Assembly (NCBI GenBank): GCA_015068905.1
Contig: SVJQ01000001.1
Location: forward strand, 1 to 64,000
Direction: 5' to 3'
Length of the DNA stretch: 64,000 bases
From: Oscillospiraceae bacterium
GTDB taxonomy: Bacteria > Bacillota > Clostridia > UBA1381 > UBA9506
A program made the position numbers and the translations under genes. The first letter of the stretch is position 1. Each line of letters begins with the position of its first letter. The notes under the pieces were generated by a model. That model searched no databases, was not told the DNA's origin, and saw nothing but the letters and a program-made list of their open reading frames with translations. Below are positions 27,156 through 34,883 of the stretch, piece after piece.

Positions 27156-27243
27156 AACTTGTTATATTCATTATAGCACTAAAATAAACAGAAAATCAAG
27201 TATTTTTCTATATTTTATAATGTTATTATATATATAACAAGTT
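27156..27243. promoter_or_regulatory. Paired inverted operator-like sites around the TRAP promoter
   Basis: AACTTGTTATAT at 27156-27167 recurs as its exact reverse complement at 27232-27243, one just after the -10 box and one upstream of the -35. The upstream copy is part of a longer near-palindrome TGTTAT-N7-ATAACA. A regulator binding both could loop the promoter. Confidence 0.5.
27170..27199 (-). promoter_or_regulatory. TRAP permease promoter
   Basis: On the minus strand TTGATT (complement of 27194-27199) is followed after 18 bases by TATAAT (complement of 27170-27175), 55 bases before the permease start. Confidence 0.65.
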
Positions 27244-27250
27244 GAATAGC

Positions 27251-27278
27251 AAAAAAAGTGGCACCCATTGGGTGCCAC
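27251..27278 (-). terminator. Terminator of the cysteine-capped membrane protein gene
   Basis: GTGGCACCC pairs with GGGTGCCAC around ATT; on the minus strand seven T follow. Confidence 0.85.
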
Positions 27279-27303
27279 AGGGCTTCTTTTGTTTTCAAAT
27301 TTA

Positions 27304-27714
27304 TCAGTTATCGCACTCGTTACAACCTAAGTTGCATTTTATCAAGCAGGCGGTGGTTGTCAGCGTGAGGGACAGGAAGAACAGCAACACGCCGGCGATG
27401 ATGGCACCTAAAATACTGGTGGCGGCAAAGCCTACACCAAGCAGGATGACGGCGGAGAGCGCCGTGCCTAAAATGCCTGTTAGAACAGCGGTAGCGGTGC
27501 TGCAAATGCAAGCTCTTCTCGACAGCGTGCCGGATGAAGCTAATAGCACTGCAAGATATACAACGGCAATGCCCAGAGCAACCCACAAAAACGCGGGTGT
27601 GATTGTGATGGTTGCTGTGAAGGTAAGAGCGGCTGCAATAATGCCGATAATGAAACTTGCGATGGCTGCAAGCGTGACGCAGCTACATGTGCAACTGCAA
27701 GAATTTTTACCCAT
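27304..27714 (-). CDS. Cysteine-capped four-helix membrane protein of unknown function
   Basis: A 136-residue protein with four hydrophobic helices (about residues 12-36, 38-60, 72-97 and 98-122), rich in Ala, Ile and Leu. Both ends are cysteine-rich: MGKNSCSCTCSC at the N-terminus and CLIKCNLGCNECDN at the C-terminus, with two more (CICS) in the central loop. These could bind metal, form disulfides or be acylated. AGGAGGTGAAATT gives a strong start at 27714. The gene stands alone, with terminators on both sides. I do not recognise the family. Confidence 0.7.
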   Translation of the reverse strand: MGKNSCSCTCSCVTLAAIASFIIGIIAAALTFTATITITPAFLWVALGIAVVYLAVLLASSGTLSRRACICSTATAVLTGILGTALSAVILLGVGFAATSILGAIIAGVLLFFLSLTLTTTACLIKCNLGCNECDN

Positions 27715-27763
27715 AATTTCACCTCCTGCTTCAATATATGAAGTTTGCCATCGGGAGGTGAAA

Positions 27764-27810
27764 AAAAGAAGCTGTCTTTTTTACAAAAAAATGTATAAAA
27801 AGACAGCTTT
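27764..27810 (-). terminator. Terminator after murB
   Basis: On the minus strand AAGCTGTCTTTTT pairs with AAAAAGACAGCTT around a loop of about 14 bases and is followed by a T-run (complement of the A-run at 27761-27767). Confidence 0.8.
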
Positions 27811-27826
27811 TGCACTCGGTGTAAGA

Positions 27827-28744
27827 CTATAAGGTATCGGAAAAATCCCCAATCATACGTACCTCAGGTTCTAAGGTTACGCCATATTTTTCGAGGACTG
27901 TTTTCTTGACAAAGTTCATGAGGTCGCAAACATCTTTTGCGGTTGCGCCACCTGTGTTAATGACGAAGCCTGCGTGCTTTTCTGAAATTTGTGCCCCGCC
28001 AAAGGTGGTGCCTTTCAGACCTGCATCTTCAATCAGTTTGCCGGCAAAATGCCCCTCGGGGCGCTTGAAAAAGCTACCGGCAGAGGGGAAGCTTAAGGGC
28101 TGCTTATCTTTTCTGCGGGCGTTCAGGTCAAGCATCAGGGCGCGGATGTCCTCTTGCTTTCCCGGTGTCAATTTCATACGGGAGGAAAGGACAATGCCAC
28201 CTGTTTCTGAGAAGAAGCTGTGGCGGTAAGAAAAGTTGTGCGCCTCGCCTGTTACTGTGGCAACGTTGCCGTCCTTTGCAAGGTACTCTGTTTCAACGAC
28301 AACATCTTTCATTTCACCACCGTAGGCACCGGCGTTCATAAACACAGCACCGCCCAACGAGCCGGGAATGCCACTGGCAAACTCAAGACCTGAAAGGGAA
28401 GCAGATAATGCTTCAGCTGCGAGTTTTGCAAGGGATACACCTGCTTCTGCGGTGATGTATTCACCCTCTACCTTTACCTGATTCAGGGGCTTTGCCAAGC
28501 GGATAACAGCACCGCGAATGCCGCTGTCAGACACTAAAATGTTTGAACCGGCACCGAGAATGAGAGGGGTGATGCCCTCTTCTGCTAAAATCCTGTAGCA
28601 GGAGATTAATGCTTCTTTTGTGGCAGGCTCAAGCAAAAGGTCTGCCGGACCGCCGATTTGGAAGGATGTATATTCAGCCATGGGGGTATTTTGCCGCATG
28701 GTTAAATTCTTTTGCTCACTTAATTTTGCAATCAGTTTTTGCAT
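27827..28744 (-). CDS. murB: UDP-N-acetylenolpyruvoylglucosamine reductase
   Basis: Reduces UDP-GlcNAc-enolpyruvate to UDP-MurNAc in cell-wall precursor synthesis, using FAD and NADPH. The 305-residue protein has the FAD-binding segments TSFQIGGPADLL and ILGAGSNILVSD, the GIPGSLGGAVFMNAGAYGGEM block, the YRHSFFSE region and the C-terminal catalytic glutamate in LEPEVRMIG. TTGGAGG before ATG 28744 sets the start; a frame extends four codons upstream into that ribosome binding site. It is followed upstream by PHP and hprK, a frequent Firmicutes order. Confidence 0.96.
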   Translation of the reverse strand: MQKLIAKLSEQKNLTMRQNTPMAEYTSFQIGGPADLLLEPATKEALISCYRILAEEGITPLILGAGSNILVSDSGIRGAVIRLAKPLNQVKVEGEYITAEAGVSLAKLAAEALSASLSGLEFASGIPGSLGGAVFMNAGAYGGEMKDVVVETEYLAKDGNVATVTGEAHNFSYRHSFFSETGGIVLSSRMKLTPGKQEDIRALMLDLNARRKDKQPLSFPSAGSFFKRPEGHFAGKLIEDAGLKGTTFGGAQISEKHAGFVINTGGATAKDVCDLMNFVKKTVLEKYGVTLEPEVRMIGDFSDTL

Positions 28745-28761
28745 GATTTCCTCCAATATTT

Positions 28762-29514
28762 TTATTCGGGCTTTGTGTTTTCAAAGCGGGACCTTTCAAA
28801 GCCCTTGCGACGGCAAAGGTATGACAAAAAGCTTTCTGCCGTCAGGTTTACAATCTGCTCTTCACGGATGCCGGCTTCCATAGCCATGTTCCAGCAAAGC
28901 TCGGTGTCACCCAAGTCATAGATGCTGTGTGCATCGGTAGTCAGCACAACGTTCACGCCCATTTCAGCACAACGACGGGCGATTTTTGAACAGATTTCAA
29001 CACTTTGCTTACGCATATAAAAGGTGTGGTTATTAAGCTCAATGGCTTTGTCTAATCGTTTGGCAGTCTCTAAAACCGCATCAATATCATAGCTGTATGC
29101 AGGGTAGCCGCTGTGCCCCAATGCATCAATATAGGGGTTTTCCAGCGCCTTGATATAGGTAATGGTGTGGTCTTTTTCCGTCCCCGGGTCAAGACAGGGT
29201 CTGTGAATGCTGGCAATGACCCAATCGAGTCGCTTTAAAAGTTCATCGGGCAAATCCACATTGCCGTTATAATCCACAATGTTGGCTTCAGCGCCTTTTA
29301 GCAGGTAAAAGTCTCCAATTTTCCGGGGCAGAACCTTCAGGTTCATAAAATGCCAGGCGTCAGCACCGTCACGGGTTGCAGGGCCATGGTCTGTGACAGC
29401 GAGCAGTGAAATGCCCAGGCTTTTCGCGTGGCTGACCAGCTCGCCCACCGTGCTGTATGCGTGGTGGCTGACTAAGGTGTGGGTATGGACTTCTGTGTTA
29501 ATCTTACTCTTCAA
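28762..29514 (-). CDS. PHP-domain phosphoesterase (YcdX-like)
   Basis: A 250-residue metal-dependent phosphoesterase of the PHP family. Metal ligands are visible in EVHTHTLVSHHAYST, AVTDHG, ASIHRP, the GHSGYP stretch and TTDAHSIYDLG. Its start overlaps the end of hprK by 11 bases, and murB follows 17 bases later, so hprK-PHP-murB is likely one transcript. The substrate is not known; YcdX relatives dephosphorylate small phosphate esters. Confidence 0.9.
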   Translation of the reverse strand: MKSKINTEVHTHTLVSHHAYSTVGELVSHAKSLGISLLAVTDHGPATRDGADAWHFMNLKVLPRKIGDFYLLKGAEANIVDYNGNVDLPDELLKRLDWVIASIHRPCLDPGTEKDHTITYIKALENPYIDALGHSGYPAYSYDIDAVLETAKRLDKAIELNNHTFYMRKQSVEICSKIARRCAEMGVNVVLTTDAHSIYDLGDTELCWNMAMEAGIREEQIVNLTAESFLSYLCRRKGFERSRFENTKPE

Positions 29515-30427
29515 TGTTTTCCATAAGCCTCCTGTTTAATTCCTCAGCGGCGTTATAGCCCATTTTCCGCTGTCTGTGGTTCATAGCGGCAACCTCGATG
29601 ATGATAGCAAGGTTACGGCCGGGCTTTACAGGGATGGTCAGCGAGGGGATATTCAGCCCCATGATATCAGTTGTAAAGGTGTCAAGCCCCAAACGGTCAT
29701 AGTGCTTGCCTGCCTGCCAGGGCTCTAAGTGAATAACCAAGTTAATGTTTTCAGTATCTTTAACGGCACCGATACCGAAAATACGTTTAACATCAATAAC
29801 GCCAATGCCGCGCAACTCAATAAAGTGGCGAATGATGGCAGGGGATGAACCCACTAAGGTTTTGCGGGACACTTTTTTGATTTCAACAGCATCATCGGCA
29901 ACCAGACGGTGACCGCGCTTAACAAGCTCAATAGCGGTTTCACTTTTACCGACGCCGCTTTCACCCATAAGCAAAATACCTTCACCAAAGACCTCAACCA
30001 AAACGCCGTGGACGGTGGTCATGGGCGCTAAGGAAACAGAGAGGGAAAGGATTAAGTCACTCATAAACCGTGAAGTGGTTTCATGGGTGCGAAGCAGGGT
30101 GACATCATATTTTTCTGCACAGGAAAGCAGTTCAGGAAAAACATCCATATTACGGGTAATGACAACTGCCGGAATCTTTTTCTCAAACAAGGGCTCCAGT
30201 CGTTTTAACCGTTCTTCTGAGCTTAACTCTTCAAGATAAGTATATTCAACCATACCGAAAATCTGAATCCGCTTCGGATCAAAATGTTCAAAAAAACCTG
30301 CCAGAGGCAGACTGGGTCTGTTAACCTCAGCAATGGTAATGGGTAAATTTTCATAGTCACTTGCGCCATAGATAAGCTCTAATGACTGCTCCTGTATCAG
30401 CGCACCTAATTTTACGAAGGTATCCAT
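29504..30427 (-). CDS. hprK: HPr kinase/phosphorylase
   Basis: Phosphorylates and dephosphorylates Ser46 of HPr, the core of Firmicutes carbon catabolite control. The 307-residue protein has an N-terminal domain, the P-loop GESGVGKSETA around residue 155, the catalytic LVADDAVEIKK and the ELRGIGVIDV signature, and the C-terminal HprK motif. Standard length. AAAGGAAG precedes the ATG. It links the many sugar-use genes in this window to global carbon control. Confidence 0.96.
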   Translation of the reverse strand: MDTFVKLGALIQEQSLELIYGASDYENLPITIAEVNRPSLPLAGFFEHFDPKRIQIFGMVEYTYLEELSSEERLKRLEPLFEKKIPAVVITRNMDVFPELLSCAEKYDVTLLRTHETTSRFMSDLILSLSVSLAPMTTVHGVLVEVFGEGILLMGESGVGKSETAIELVKRGHRLVADDAVEIKKVSRKTLVGSSPAIIRHFIELRGIGVIDVKRIFGIGAVKDTENINLVIHLEPWQAGKHYDRLGLDTFTTDIMGLNIPSLTIPVKPGRNLAIIIEVAAMNHRQRKMGYNAAEELNRRLMENIEE

Positions 30428-30583
30428 TTGACCGCTTCCTTTCTGTCGTAAAAAACTTCCATTATAAGTATATCACAGATTTTATTTTCTGTAAATTAAA
30501 AAAAGAAATTTCTTACACTTAGGACTAGATTTTTTCCCTGTATTGGTGTAAAATGTTAATAGTTAAATTGAGGAGGTTATATC

Positions 30584-30853
30584 ATGCGTGCAGTGATTAC
30601 CGTGGTAGGACACGACAAAATCGGTATTATTTATGAGGTCAGCCGCGTTCTGGCCAAAAATGATGTTAATATTCTGGATATCTCTCAGACGATTATGCAG
30701 GATATGTTTACTATGATTATGCTGGTAAACACAGAAAAATCCGGCGCGAGCTTTAAAGAACTGTCTGAAACCTTAGACAGTTTAGGCAAAGAGCTTGGCC
30801 TTTCTATTCAGATTCAGCATGAGGATTTGTTCCAGTCCATGCACAGAATTTAA
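30584..30853 (+). CDS. ACT-domain regulatory protein (UPF0237 type)
   Basis: An 89-residue single ACT domain (AVITVVGHDKIGIIYEVSRVLAKNDVNILDISQT), the fold used for small-ligand, often amino-acid, sensing. AGGAGG precedes ATG 30584. It is followed 12 bases later by the PFL-family gene; this pair is widely conserved in Firmicutes and likely functions together. The ligand is not known. Confidence 0.92.
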   Translation: MRAVITVVGHDKIGIIYEVSRVLAKNDVNILDISQTIMQDMFTMIMLVNTEKSGASFKELSETLDSLGKELGLSIQIQHEDLFQSMHRI

Positions 30854-30865
30854 GGAGGGCGCGCT

Positions 30866-32227
30866 ATGCTTAATTCAATGGAGATTATGGAAACCATTAA
30901 AATGATTTCCGAAGAGCATTTGGATATCCGTACTGTTACCATGGGCATTTCTCTTTTGTCCTGTACGGATTCTGATGCGAAAAAAGTTTGCGATAATGTA
31001 TATGAAAAAATTACCCGTCAGGCTGAAAAGCTGGTAGAGACAGCAGAGAATATTGAAACGGAATATGGGATTCCCATTATCAATAAACGCATTTCCGTCA
31101 CCCCTGCGTCTATGTTACTCGGTGCAAGCGAAAATCCCGATGATTTTGTTATGCTTGCAAAAGCCTTGGACCGTGCGGCTAAAACCACCGGTGTTAATTT
31201 TATCGGCGGCTATTCTGCTTTGGTACATAAGGGTATGAGTATTGGTGATAAGGCGTTGATTGCATCCATCCCTGAGGCACTTTCTGTGACGGAACGGGTT
31301 TGCTCCAGCGTGAATGTGGGAACCACCCGCGCCGGCATCAATATGGATGCTGTGGCGCAAATGGGTAGAATTATTAAAGAAACGGCAGAGAAGACCAAAG
31401 CGCAGGACGGATTCGGCTGTGCGAAATTGGTAGTCTTTTGCAATGCAGTAGAAGATAATCCCTTTATGGCTGGTGCATTCTGCGGCGTAGGCGAACCGGA
31501 TGCGGTTATTAATGTTGGCGTTTCCGGCCCCGGTGTTGTAAAGTGTGCCTTAGAACAGGTAAAGGGTGCTGATTTTGGCGTGGTGGCAGAAACGATTAAG
31601 AAAACTGCCTTTAAGATTACCCGTATGGGTCAGCTTGTGGCGCAGGAGGCATCCCGCCGCTTGGGTGTGCCCTTTGGCATTGTGGATTTATCCTTGGCAC
31701 CCACCCCGGCTGTCGGGGACAGTGTTGCCTATATTTTAGAAGAAATGGGTCTTGAAAAGTGTGGCACCCACGGCACAACGGCAGCACTTGCTCTCTTAAA
31801 TGATGCTGTTAAAAAGGGTGGCGTTATGGCAAGCTCTTATGTTGGTGGTCTTTCCGGTGCATTCATTCCCGTCAGCGAAGATGCAGGTATGATTGAGGCA
31901 GCAAAACTTGGCGCCCTGTCACTTGACAAGCTGGAAGCTATGACCTGCGTATGCTCTGTGGGTCTTGATATGATTTGCGTTCCCGGTGATACCACGGCAG
32001 AAACCATTTCGGCAATCATTGCAGATGAAGCGGCAATTGGTATGGTGAACAACAAAACCACAGCGGTGCGTATTATTCCTGCACCGGGTAAAAAGGTAGG
32101 AGATACCGTGGAATTTGGCGGACTCCTCGGTACCGGCCCTGTGATGCCGGTGAATGGCAACAGCAGCGCAGAGTTTATCCACCGCGGCGGACGGATACCG
32201 GCACCGATTCATAGTTTGAAGAATTAA
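30866..32227 (+). CDS. PFL-family protein (UPF0210, DUF711)
   Basis: A 453-residue protein of the DUF711/UPF0210 family, distantly related to pyruvate-formate-lyase-like folds but without the glycyl radical segment. Family stretches include [28 protein letters not shown], the [14 protein letters not shown] block and a glycine-rich C-terminus ([15 protein letters not shown]). Function is unproven. AAGGAGG before the ATG and the close ACT-domain gene suggest an ACT-regulated enzyme. A terminator follows at 32263. Confidence 0.93.
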   Translation: MLNSMEIMETIKMISEEHLDIRTVTMGISLLSCTDSDAKKVCDNVYEKITRQAEKLVETAENIETEYGIPIINKRISVTPASMLLGASENPDDFVMLAKALDRAAKTTGVNFIGGYSALVHKGMSIGDKALIASIPEALSVTERVCSSVNVGTTRAGINMDAVAQMGRIIKETAEKTKAQDGFGCAKLVVFCNAVEDNPFMAGAFCGVGEPDAVINVGVSGPGVVKCALEQVKGADFGVVAETIKKTAFKITRMGQLVAQEASRRLGVPFGIVDLSLAPTPAVGDSVAYILEEMGLEKCGTHGTTAALALLNDAVKKGGVMASSYVGGLSGAFIPVSEDAGMIEAAKLGALSLDKLEAMTCVCSVGLDMICVPGDTTAETISAIIADEAAIGMVNNKTTAVRIIPAPGKKVGDTVEFGGLLGTGPVMPVNGNSSAEFIHRGGRIPAPIHSLKN

Positions 32228-32262
32228 AAAGGATGCAGAAAACAGTGTCGTAGAACAAGTTG

Positions 32263-32289
32263 GGGAGGGTTTTTATGCCCTCCCTTTTT
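32263..32289 (+). terminator. Terminator after the PFL-family gene
   Basis: GGGAGGG pairs with CCCTCCC around an 8-base loop and is followed by TTTTT. Confidence 0.8.
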
Positions 32290-32299
32290 ATACTATTTT

Positions 32300-32326
32300 C
32301 GGGAGGGCGCGGAGACCCTCTCCTAC
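32300..32326. repeat. REP-like element ending in GTAGGAGAGGG
   Basis: On the minus strand the sequence runs GTAGGAGAGGGTCTCC to CCTCCCG, GC-rich against AT-rich flanks. It shares the GTAGG terminus with the arms inside the RAYT gene and with the element at 32376. Confidence 0.55.
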
Positions 32327-32328
32327 GA

Positions 32329-32474
32329 AAAAGAGGCTGTCTCATTAAGCATTAATTGTGAATATACAAGCTTTTGTAGGGGGCGCATTTATGCGCTCCG
32401 CGGAATGGATAAATCCATTCCCTACGATTTGTGTATATATTCATCAATATGCAATGAAAGAGACAGCCTCTTTT
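32329..32474. repeat. Nested palindromic (MITE-like) element
   Basis: The outer arms AAAAGAGGCTGTCTC (32329-32343) and GAGACAGCCTCTTTT (32460-32474) are exact inverted repeats. Inside them an AT-rich imperfect repeat (about 32351-32367 and 32433-32448) surrounds a 50-bp GC-rich core, 32376-32425, that runs GTAGGG...CCCTAC. The core holds two hairpins (GCGCAT/ATGCGC and GGAATGGAT/ATCCATTCC). The outer stem, with its T-run, could also end the minus-strand HAD transcript. Confidence 0.75.
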
Positions 32475-32483
32475 AATATACTT

Positions 32484-33044
32484 TTATTTCCAATCTGTAA
32501 TGGTATCACCTTTTACGAGGTATGCTTTTTCGGCAAGCTCTGCCATAGGCGTGTCAGAGTAAGAGTCTGAATAAAATTCTTCTACTGAAGCATCAGGGAA
32601 AAGTGCGCGAAAACGGCGGACCTTTTCCTTTCCGTGGCAGTTTTCACCTCTGTGCTTGCCTGTTTTTGCATCCACAGGGGAGGCGATTAAATGCCTGATG
32701 CCCAGCATATTGCAGGCGGGCTTTAAAAAGAACTCCGGCGAGGCAGAAATGATGACATCATCCTCCTTTTGCTGTGCCTTATAAAAGTCTTTTACCTTAT
32801 AAATGTTTTTCGCCCAGAAATCCGTTAATGCTTTATCCATATCGGGAATGTCCTGAAAATACTCATAAAAAATTTCTTTCATCTGCGTTTTGGTAATGGT
32901 GTGCAAAACATAGTGCCGCAAAAACGCCCAAAGCTGACGGGGCAGACGGAGAAAAATTTTTTTATACTGACGCAGGCAGTACAGATAAAAGTCTGTGCTG
33001 CTGTCATTTTTATAAATGGTTTTGTCAAAATCGTAGCTGTTCAT
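32484..33044 (-). CDS. HAD-IB family hydrolase (phosphoserine-phosphatase-like)
   Basis: A 186-residue HAD protein. Motif I is YDFDKTIYKND at the N-terminus, motif II is VIISASPEFF, the lysine is in the CHGKEKVRRF region and motif IV is YSDSYSDTPM. This is the HAD-IB arrangement of phosphoserine phosphatase-like enzymes, often acting on small phosphomonoesters. The helical cap region holds a hydrophobic, basic stretch. The gene stands alone between palindromic elements. The substrate is unknown. Confidence 0.88.
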   Translation of the reverse strand: MNSYDFDKTIYKNDSSTDFYLYCLRQYKKIFLRLPRQLWAFLRHYVLHTITKTQMKEIFYEYFQDIPDMDKALTDFWAKNIYKVKDFYKAQQKEDDVIISASPEFFLKPACNMLGIRHLIASPVDAKTGKHRGENCHGKEKVRRFRALFPDASVEEFYSDSYSDTPMAELAEKAYLVKGDTITDWK

Positions 33045-33103
33045 ATTGCCTCCGGAACCAAGAATGTTATTTTAATTATATGGTAGCAGGGGATAGTTGT
33101 CAA

Positions 33104-33145
33104 GTATAAAAGAAGCGGTGCATAGGCACCGCTTCTTTTATACTA
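33104..33145. terminator. Bidirectional 19-bp terminator
   Basis: AGTATAAAAGAAGCGGTGC pairs with its full complement around an ATAG loop. It overlaps the last codons of the phosphohexomutase gene. Confidence 0.85.
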
Positions 33146-34856
33146 ATAATTCTTTATATGCTTTTTTGAGTTCATCCAATTTCTTTTGACTGTCATCATA
33201 GCTTGTGCCTACAACCGAGGAATACAGCTTGATTTTCGGCTCTGTGCCGGAGGGGCGCAGAATAAAGAATCCGCCACCGGAAAGCTCGAAATATAAAACG
33301 TTAGAAGGCTCATAGTTCAGCGCTTCCTTTTTGCCGGTGGCATAGTCTAAGCGGAAGCCTTCTTTATAGTTTCTGAAAGCGGTAATCTGCACATCGCCAA
33401 TATTGCGGAAGGGGTTTTCTGCTACCTTTTTCATTAGGGCAGACATTTTTTCCATACCGTCAATCCCTTCCATATAAATGGATTCGGTATTTTCAAGAAA
33501 ATAGCCATATTTTTCATAGATATCCGTCAAGGCATCTGACAGCGTTTTGCCTTGCTTTTTATAAAAAGCAGCCACCTCACAGACTAACAGCGCTGCGCTG
33601 ACGGCGTCTTTGTCACGGGCATAGGTGCCGGGGAGATAGCCATAGCTTTCCTCAAACCCGAAAAGATACTCGCCGCCGTCTGGATTTTGCTCGTGGTCTT
33701 TAATAACACCTGCAATGAACTTAAAACCGGTGTATACCTGATACAGCTTCACGCCGTATGCCTTTGTAATGGGAGTGAGCATATTGGTTGAAACGACGGT
33801 GCTGACGATGTAATCCTCAGGCTTTAAATCCTTTTTCTGTGACAGGATATACTCTGTCAATAACACACCGGTCTGGTTACCGTTAATAATCTGATAACCG
33901 CTCTCTGTTTTGCACAAAACGCCAATGCGGTCAGAGTCAGGGTCTGTTCCGATGATAATATCGGCGTCCTTTTCCTTGGCAAGGTCGAGTGCCATATAAA
34001 AGCCTTCAGGATCTTCAGGGTTGGGGGATTTAACAGTAGAGAAATCAGGGTCTTTTACTGCCTGTTCGGGGACGGGGTAGACCTGTGAGAAGCCCACCTC
34101 AGAAAGTGTGCGCATAACCGGCTTGTAGCCTGTGCCGTGGAAAGGGGTATAGACGATTTTTAAATCATCTTTCATTTCATCAATCACCGCAGGGTTTTTG
34201 ATGCAAGCTTTGACTGCATCCATATAAGGCAGCAGCACATCTTCGCCGATAACCCGCAAAAGGCCGCTGTCTTTGGCAGTCTGTGCGTCAGTATATTTTA
34301 CACCGGTGAACATATCGGTTTCGTTGATAAAGGATAAAACAGTGGCAGAATCTTTTGTATTCATCTGTGCTCCGTCTTCACCGTAAACTTTATAGCCGTT
34401 ATATTTTGCCGGGTTGTGGCTGGCGGTAATCATAATGCCGGAGACGGTGTTTAAATGCCGGACAGCAAAGGAGAGAGCCGGTGTTGGCTGCATTTCATTA
34501 TAAATGTACACATGGATGCCGTTTGCCGCTAATACACAGGCAGCTTCCCAGGCAAATTCTTCAGAATAGTGCCGGCAGTCATAGGAAATGGCAACGCCAC
34601 GTTTTATAGCATCTTCACCCTTTTGCAGAATATAAGAAGCAAGCCCCTGTGTGGCACGGCGCACCGTATAAATGTTCATGCGGTTTGTGCCGGCACCTAA
34701 AATGCCGCGGAGACCGGCGGTGCCGAACTCTAAATGCTTATAAAAACGGTCTTCAATTTCTTTTTCGTTATCAGCAATTTCTGCAAGTTCGGCTTTTGTA
34801 ACAGAGTCAGCCAATGTGCACCATTCACGGTATTGCTTTTTATATTCCTTTTTCAT
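33138..34856 (-). CDS. pgcA: Phosphoglucomutase/phosphomannomutase family protein
   Basis: A 572-residue alpha-D-phosphohexomutase interconverting hexose 1- and 6-phosphates. The phosphoserine loop is TASHNPAKYNGYK, the metal loop is GTDPDSDRIG, the sugar-binding loop is GFEESYGYLPG and the phosphate-binding C-terminal motif is RPSGTEPKIK. Length and motif order match the PgcA-type Firmicutes enzyme used in glucose-1-phosphate and teichoic-acid precursor supply. Gene symbol is by similarity. Confidence 0.93.
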   Translation of the reverse strand: MKKEYKKQYREWCTLADSVTKAELAEIADNEKEIEDRFYKHLEFGTAGLRGILGAGTNRMNIYTVRRATQGLASYILQKGEDAIKRGVAISYDCRHYSEEFAWEAACVLAANGIHVYIYNEMQPTPALSFAVRHLNTVSGIMITASHNPAKYNGYKVYGEDGAQMNTKDSATVLSFINETDMFTGVKYTDAQTAKDSGLLRVIGEDVLLPYMDAVKACIKNPAVIDEMKDDLKIVYTPFHGTGYKPVMRTLSEVGFSQVYPVPEQAVKDPDFSTVKSPNPEDPEGFYMALDLAKEKDADIIIGTDPDSDRIGVLCKTESGYQIINGNQTGVLLTEYILSQKKDLKPEDYIVSTVVSTNMLTPITKAYGVKLYQVYTGFKFIAGVIKDHEQNPDGGEYLFGFEESYGYLPGTYARDKDAVSAALLVCEVAAFYKKQGKTLSDALTDIYEKYGYFLENTESIYMEGIDGMEKMSALMKKVAENPFRNIGDVQITAFRNYKEGFRLDYATGKKEALNYEPSNVLYFELSGGGFFILRPSGTEPKIKLYSSVVGTSYDDSQKKLDELKKAYKELLV

Positions 34857-34883
34857 TGGACTTTCATCCTTTCCTATGATCTG

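Noticed and set aside
32328-32474. Simple terminator of the HAD gene
   Set aside because: The loop is more than 110 bases and itself holds palindromes with GTAGGG ends, so I call it a repeat element, although the outer stem may also end transcription.
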